The position numbers were made by a program, and so were the translations under genes. Positions 60,101 through 64,000 of a stretch of 64,000 nucleotides of DNA are shown piece by piece. Below the pieces are notes generated by a model. That model saw nothing but the letters and a program-made list of their open reading frames with translations. It had not been told where the DNA came from and did no database searches. The stretch's first letter is position 1, and the number at the start of each line of letters is the position of its first letter. This DNA is from Cohnella fermenti (lineage in GTDB: Bacteria; Bacillota; Bacilli; Paenibacillales; Paenibacillaceae), in assembly GCF_004801405.1 (NCBI RefSeq), contig NZ_SSOB01000001.1, positions 186,001 to 250,000 on the forward strand, given 5' to 3'.

Positions 60101-61685
60101 CTACAATCCGTCTGTGTATCCCGATTTCTTCATCTGGCTCGGGCATGCATGGGGATCTGCTGTCGCGGACAACTCCCTTCGCACCGCGAGCGAGCTGTTC
60201 GTCGCGGAAGTCACGATCGATGCTCCCCTGGGGCAGCAGACGGGGCGGGCAAACGGAATCGGATTTATCGCCAAGGAACGCACACTGTTTATCGGCAACT
60301 CCTTCAAAGGCAAAGCTGCGACCATTGCATCAGGCTACGTCAATGCTTACAGTCAGGTGCGCAACAACATTCTCGAATATTCGGGCGGAGCGACCCATGT
60401 GGAGGCTCGATACGCGATTATCGAAGGCAACAGGCTCATCGGGCATCCGGAGCAAGACTTCGAACTGCACGGGTTCAGCGTCCGATCGGAGTACTATCTG
60501 GCGGACAATGAGATGGAAGGCATCGGCACAATGGACCATGCGCACAATGATGGCGAGATGGTGCTGAACGAAGTGCCATCCGGCACCTTCAATTATGGAG
60601 AAGTCCTGGCCGCTTCCGGCACGGACCTGAAGGTGGCGACTGTCGTTCCGCTTAGTACAGGGGCAACCGTAACAGGCGACGATTACAGCTTCCCGCATCG
60701 CTTCAGCCGCTTGGCGGTCGTCATCATGGAGGGTCGGGGAATCGGGCAAGTACGGGACGTAGCACAAATCAGCGGCAGCACGATTTCCGTCACCGCTCCC
60801 TGGGATATCCTGCCCGATCGCACGAGCAAATTTTCAATCCTCTTGCCGAACGACAAGGGGACGGTTTACCGCAATACGGGGATGGACAGCGGAGGGCCGA
60901 TATCGATGTACGGCAACCTCTATGACAGTGTTGTAGCCGACAATATGTTGACCAATACGGGCGGAGCGGTTATGTTCGCCTTCAACTCGCTTGCGCAGCA
61001 TCGATTGAACAACGCTTATTTTGTCCGCTTTGATAACAATACGATTGTCGATCCTCATTCCGGCGCGGTTTACGGGCTTGGCCTGCGTGCCGATAACACC
61101 GGTTATGCGGTGCAAGCATACGGCACAGAATTCCGTAATAATCGAGTCATTGCCGATCTGAACGTCGACGCTTCAGGATTGTTTATCCGAGCCGTTCAAG
61201 GTTCTGTCTTTGATGTACCGGTCGTCAGAAATACGCTGATTGAGAATAACCGGTTCGTCGATCTGCAAACCGGCATTACACTGACGCAGGCCATCTATGG
61301 GCAGGTGTTGAGCGGCAACAGCTTCGCAAACGTCACAACGCCGATCGCGGATGCCGGCTCGCTTAACACAGTGACAACCTCCACCGCGTACGCGGATGTG
61401 AGGGCGCCTTATTGGCCGGCCGGCAGCGGCAGGCTGTCCGTTACCGATGTGACATCCACGGATGCGTATTTGTCTTGGCCGTCGGCTGTCGATACGTCGG
61501 GGGCGGCGATCTCCTACCGAATCTATGTAAACGGCGCGCTCCATGAGACGGTATCGAATGTTACCGTCTATGCGTTTGACGACTTGCTGCCGGGCACGGC
61601 TTATTCGTTCCGGGTGGAAGCCGTTGACTTGGCAGGCAACGCAGCTCGAGACGCATTGACAGGTTCAGCGGTTACGCTTGCTTAG
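57099..61685 (+). CDS. Large secreted modular protein with pectate-lyase-type beta helix
   Basis: 1528 residues. Signal peptide (WFVYLIMLSLVFNGMTLVPQAARASA). Then a beta-rich module (about 40-225) and its duplicate (about 315-500), each opening with (F/Y)(V/L)GxDxxTKGNW(V/I)G and sharing LPSYVSAYS and TINGGKYV(T/S)Y. The modules alternate with fibronectin type III domains. A Big-1-like Ig domain (about 590-690) and an IPT-like part follow, then a Pectate_lyase_3 right-handed beta helix from about residue 905 (VTDYGATADGTTDDTASVQS), and a final FnIII. A polysaccharide lyase or hydrolase is likely; the catalytic residues cannot be set by eye. ATG at 57099, GGAGGAG upstream. Codon use looks less GC-rich than in the rest of the window. 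Confidence 0.87.
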   Translation: MALTRRKNKWSWFVYLIMLSLVFNGMTLVPQAARASAASFVGTDTSTKGNWVGAYGSEGYLLPYYATTVTSGRDNPLAADVVQLPSYVSAYSKSGTGYYVSGNQADPRGLQSPDGSMRKRFTVYSYSSMSFNFTLTDNEPHQFSVYTTDFAATESIQMGFELRDAGGAVLDSRTVATINGGKYVTYRVQGSFKLIVSLQAGLQAIAQGFFFDAPGPVWPEGGAASSSNISATGLTLNWPAAIDGDGVTAYRIYRDNTLLDSVSGSVYSYNATGLSPDTSYTFAVESGNGSGHWSRKLTVPVTTTMTTSAPTYYLGQDAATKGNWIGTYGGDGYILPFLAATSSSGRDATTPASIVSLPSYVSAYSLGSAGYYIMQNPSSDVRALRVPDGSIRKMLSVYTYGTMTYSFTLTDNSSHQVSFYTTDFASAEVNVESFELQDGNGNMLNAQTVDTINGGKYVSYLVQGSFKLRITKLAGSQAFVQGIFFDTPLAPSVSDLQAINAGTRQVELSWAGAGSDDTAILRKKQGDTELAQIAVVTAGVNGYEDSNLEPGVEYEYGLRNIRQFLYSDIATRSSIAIPAYLATSLTAEDTSIAVDRPNETVQLRADLKDSAGAPLAGQEVKFELEGEYVGTHIDPGVGSGVTDEDGVVTVDYTPMYAGSFTIKAAFAINDVLSLNASTDTISLIVQVEAWERPPVVLRLSDAVAPGVLFTASGYGMTSSAIEVAIDDYALLGASAPSAGARTLDVVQTDDQGTYVVSRLPADMSPGAYAVWIRNEYGWSEAMPLNDPRPHFISEREAFEGQQIKLVGRNFDAREFGGAAADTAIRLKSVTGSVYEMPIVDLNPYAVTFAIDQAPTQAYWVEVRNHTDGNWVRLDNGQLLTVTETGDDPLGLGVAWAKDFRWSHVYDVTDYGATADGTTDDTASVQSAVDQAHEDGGGVVWFPDGTYRISTILLPAGVVLQGESEENTVLAYSGTSTGMLIVSSGDGQTVGQAGVARMKLGVYNPSVYPDFFIWLGHAWGSAVADNSLRTASELFVAEVTIDAPLGQQTGRANGIGFIAKERTLFIGNSFKGKAATIASGYVNAYSQVRNNILEYSGGATHVEARYAIIEGNRLIGHPEQDFELHGFSVRSEYYLADNEMEGIGTMDHAHNDGEMVLNEVPSGTFNYGEVLAASGTDLKVATVVPLSTGATVTGDDYSFPHRFSRLAVVIMEGRGIGQVRDVAQISGSTISVTAPWDILPDRTSKFSILLPNDKGTVYRNTGMDSGGPISMYGNLYDSVVADNMLTNTGGAVMFAFNSLAQHRLNNAYFVRFDNNTIVDPHSGAVYGLGLRADNTGYAVQAYGTEFRNNRVIADLNVDASGLFIRAVQGSVFDVPVVRNTLIENNRFVDLQTGITLTQAIYGQVLSGNSFANVTTPIADAGSLNTVTTSTAYADVRAPYWPAGSGRLSVTDVTSTDAYLSWPSAVDTSGAAISYRIYVNGALHETVSNVTVYAFDDLLPGTAYSFRVEAVDLAGNAARDALTGSAVTLA

Positions 61686-61693
61686 ATCTCAAG

Positions 61694-61729
61694 ACAGCAT
61701 CCCCCGGACTTCAGTTCGGGGGATGCTGT
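61694..61729 (+). terminator. Terminator after the modular protein gene
   Basis: Perfect 13-bp stem ACAGCATCCCCCG / CGGGGGATGCTGT with a ten-base loop, 9 bases after the stop codon. The tail is short (TTTGCG). Confidence 0.85.
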
Positions 61730-61825
61730 TTGCGACGTTCCAAAAAAATGATCATTGAGATGAGATCGGGATTGGCTTACGATGGGGGCCTGACAACTGA
61801 CAAAAGACAGGAGGAGAGCAGAAGG

Positions 61826-62887
61826 ATGTCACGCAATCTGGCTAAAATCATGGACCGGGTTTCGCAAGCGACGAGGCGAATGCCGATGGCGGAATGGAAC
61901 TGGAGCGAAGGTGTGGCGCTGTACGGTTTGGTGTCGTTATGGAAGACGACGCAAGACGATGCGCTGCTGCACTATTTGAAATCGTGGATTGACGATCAAT
62001 TGACGCAAGGGCGCGTATTCGAAACGGTCAATGCGACGGCGCCGTGTTTCTCGCTGATTGAGCTGTATGTCGCTTCGGGCGAGCCGCGTTATGCGGATAT
62101 TATCAAATCGAGAACCGAGTTCCTGATGCAGCGGGCGGAGCGGCTTGCCAACGGCGCGTTCGAGCATACGCTCGTGGAGACGAACTTCGGCGGGCAGATG
62201 TGGGTGGATACCTTGTTCATGGCCGGTCTGTTTCTGGTCAAGGCGGGGCTGCTGTTCGAAGATCAAGCGGCGGTCGAGGAAGGAATCAACCAATATTTCC
62301 TGCATGTGCGTCACTTGCAGCAGGAGGACGGGCTGTATTATCACGGCTGGGATGAGCACAAGAACGGACCGATCGGCTGCTTGTGGGCGCGGGGCAACGC
62401 ATGGGCGGCCATTGTGTCGACGGAGCTGCTCGTGCTGCTTCCGGAAACGGAGCCGGCGCGTCAAGCGATCAGGGACACCTTGGCCCGACAATTGTCAGGC
62501 TTGTCCCGTTATCAGGATATTTCCGGTTTATGGACGACTGTGATCGATGATTCGAATACCTATTTGGAAACATCCGCAGCCGCCGGCATTGCGTATGCCG
62601 TGAAGCGGGCGCTGCGGTTCGGCAACGCGGATGAAGCCCATGCGGCGATGGCCGACCGCGCCGCGCGTGCTGCGCTTGCGCACGTGGACTGGGAAGGCGT
62701 GTTCCGAGGCGTATCCGCGGGAACCGGGGTGCAGAAGCACGCCGGAGAGTACCACGTTATCGCGCAGCATCGGACGGAAGGTTACGGTCAAGGCCTGCTG
62801 CTGATGCTGCTGTCGGCGATGTGGGTCGAAAGCGGCAGCTCATCGGCAACCGATCTTTGCTATAATAAAGCCGCAAAACCATCCTGA
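61826..62887 (+). CDS. Glycoside hydrolase family 88/105 (unsaturated glucuronyl/rhamnogalacturonyl hydrolase)
   Basis: 353 residues, alpha/alpha six-barrel. Motifs of YteR/YesR-like enzymes: WNWSEGVALYGLVSLWKTTQ, FGGQMWVDTLFMAGLFL with the candidate catalytic Asp, YYHGWDEHKNGPIGCLWARG, NAWAAIVSTELL, AAGIAYAVKRALR, EYHVIAQHRTEGYGQGLLLM. These enzymes act in the cytoplasm and remove the 4,5-unsaturated uronic acid left by polysaccharide lyases, which fits the upstream beta-helix protein. No signal peptide with ATG at 61826 (AGGAGGAG 9 bases upstream); an in-frame ATG at 61730 has no support. Confidence 0.9.
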   Translation: MSRNLAKIMDRVSQATRRMPMAEWNWSEGVALYGLVSLWKTTQDDALLHYLKSWIDDQLTQGRVFETVNATAPCFSLIELYVASGEPRYADIIKSRTEFLMQRAERLANGAFEHTLVETNFGGQMWVDTLFMAGLFLVKAGLLFEDQAAVEEGINQYFLHVRHLQQEDGLYYHGWDEHKNGPIGCLWARGNAWAAIVSTELLVLLPETEPARQAIRDTLARQLSGLSRYQDISGLWTTVIDDSNTYLETSAAAGIAYAVKRALRFGNADEAHAAMADRAARAALAHVDWEGVFRGVSAGTGVQKHAGEYHVIAQHRTEGYGQGLLLMLLSAMWVESGSSSATDLCYNKAAKPS

Positions 62888-62911
62888 TGGACAAAGAGCG
62901 GTGATCGGCCA

Positions 62912-64000
62912 ATGAACCTTGTTCACAAACTGCTTCGGCAACGACAAATCGCCCTGCTTTTGTTCCTGTCAATCGTGCCGGTGATCGGTTTCGGGACGTT
63001 CAATTATTATACAAGCCTTCGCTTGGTCGAAGCTGAAGTGAAGCGGACGTCCGAGGTGGCGATCGTCCAGATGAAGGAGCAGGTGGACCAACTGCTTAGG
63101 CAAATTGAAGAAGTGACGGGACAGCTATCGTTGCAGGCGGGAATGCTTCAGATCGTCAAAGTCCGGGAAACGCCGCTGCTCGGTTCGATGCAGGCGGCCA
63201 ACGACATTAGACGCGATCTGTTGAATTTCTCTTCTTCGATTCAAACGGTTGACTCGGTTTATCTTTATCACCGTCGGCAGAAGCTCGTGCTGACGTCGAA
63301 TTTGCTGTTCGACCTGGACCGGTTTGCAGATACGTCGTGGCTGCCGAATTTGCAACAAGCGGCGACCGAGCGCAAATCGAAGCTGTGGATTACGCCCAGA
63401 ACCATGGGCAGCGACGCGGTGAAAGGCGATGAGGTGCTTACCTACATGCTCCCGCTGCCTTTCTTCTATGAGGAACCCGATGCGGCGCTCATTGTTAACG
63501 TCAGGACTAGCGTTATAGCCGACATGATCCGCTCCTTCCCGTTTGTCAGCCGGGGCTGCCTGCTCGTTATTTCCCCGACGGGGCAGACGATTGTGCAGGC
63601 TGGCCCGTTGCATCTGGAGACGCCCGACGCCATTGGCGCCAGGCTGACAGATGGCATTGCGGCGGAAGGCAACGGCCCCATCAAGCTGAACACGGAAGCC
63701 GGAGCCATGTATGTGACGACCGAACGCTCGGCGTCGTACGGCTTCCTCTTCGCCATGCTGATCCCTGCGGATGCGGCTTCTCACCATGCGCATTTGCTTA
63801 AAATATGGATTATTGCCGCGACTGCGGCGCTATCGCTGCTGTCGCTGTTTGTCGCCTACTTCAATGTGCGGCGATTTCAGCGATTCCAGAGCGGGTTGCG
63901 GAATTTGTTCTTGACCCTGCGCGGCAAAGGAGAAGCGGAAGGCGAGGATGAGCTTGAGCCGTTCGGTGCCGATTATGCCGAGGGCTTTGCCCGGATCGAG
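62912..64000 (+). CDS. Membrane-bound regulator, N-terminal part (3' end outside window)
   Basis: The frame starts at ATG 62912 and stays open to the window end (363 codons). N-terminal span (IALLLFLSIVPVIGFGTFNYY), an extracytoplasmic helical and Cache-like sensor region to about residue 290 (VDSVYLYHRRQKLVLTSNLL, LTYMLPLPFFYEEPDAALIV), then a second span (KIWIIAATAALSLLSLFVAY). This is the sensor layout of YesM-type kinases and of membrane AraC regulators (YesS/YtdP type). No clear HAMP follows the second span, which favours the AraC type. It is 24 bases after the hydrolase gene and probably regulates this locus. Confidence 0.8.
   Translation, partial: MNLVHKLLRQRQIALLLFLSIVPVIGFGTFNYYTSLRLVEAEVKRTSEVAIVQMKEQVDQLLRQIEEVTGQLSLQAGMLQIVKVRETPLLGSMQAANDIRRDLLNFSSSIQTVDSVYLYHRRQKLVLTSNLLFDLDRFADTSWLPNLQQAATERKSKLWITPRTMGSDAVKGDEVLTYMLPLPFFYEEPDAALIVNVRTSVIADMIRSFPFVSRGCLLVISPTGQTIVQAGPLHLETPDAIGARLTDGIAAEGNGPIKLNTEAGAMYVTTERSASYGFLFAMLIPADAASHHAHLLKIWIIAATAALSLLSLFVAYFNVRRFQRFQSGLRNLFLTLRGKGEAEGEDELEPFGADYAEGFARIE

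Overview
The window looks like chromosome from a GC-rich, spore-forming, Gram-positive member of the Paenibacillaceae (Paenibacillus or Cohnella type). This rests on gene content (a yce/ter stress operon, a Feu/Btr-type siderophore locus, YesM/YesN regulators, a SleB-family hydrolase with a copper-amine-oxidase-type stalk), strong GGAGG ribosome binding sites, frequent GTG and TTG starts, and lipobox solute-binding proteins. No rRNA or tRNA gene is visible, so the genus is a guess.

Layout. (1) 1-1.96 kb: the end of a chemoreceptor gene, a methyltransferase and a 33-codon membrane microprotein. (2) 2.1-15.04 kb: one long ter operon behind an ECF-sigma-type promoter: TerB, four TerD proteins, a two-domain TerD/TerA-like protein, TerC, a predicted small-molecule module (CitE-like aldolase, PRTase-TRSP, PRTase/PELOTA (StiP), HAD, ATP-grasp), then an XpaC-like membrane protein and TelA. 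(3) 14.8-16.2 kb: gene-free repeat field. (4) 16.2-24.4 kb: Fur-box-controlled siderophore locus with a non-lipoprotein binding protein, an AraC-Btr-type sensor regulator, a binding lipoprotein, two FecCD permeases, no ATPase, and a tandem two-domain esterase. (5) 24.8-31.9 kb: BcrA-type ABC exporter, SleB-family hydrolase, MATE exporter, pentapeptide-repeat protein, a small beta-rich protein, a hairpin array and a DUF559-type nuclease with an HTH. (6) 32.3-36.8 kb: a two-component pair whose kinase carries a 21-unit minisatellite inside its ATPase domain, a YceI protein and a Crp/Fnr regulator. (7) 37.1-50.2 kb: an eleven-gene peptide uptake and degradation operon with five metallopeptidases interleaved among Opp/Dpp transporter genes, closed by an aminotransferase. 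(8) 50.3-53.7 kb: an HSL-type esterase, a zinc-ribbon protein, a flavin reductase and an unknown linker-rich protein. (9) 54.3-64 kb: a YesM/YesN pair and a pectin-type polysaccharide locus (modular beta-helix protein, GH88/105 hydrolase, start of a membrane regulator); the part from 57 kb on looks less GC-rich than the rest.

The most unusual signal is non-coding. Five intergenic loci (15.2, 15.7, 24.5, 30.9 and 53.9 kb) carry short palindromes with an A-rich centre. Within each locus the palindromes repeat every 51-52 bp, about five turns of B-DNA. Four loci have four 16-bp palindromes; the fifth has five 23-bp palindromes of different sequence but the same ruler. I do not recognise this element.
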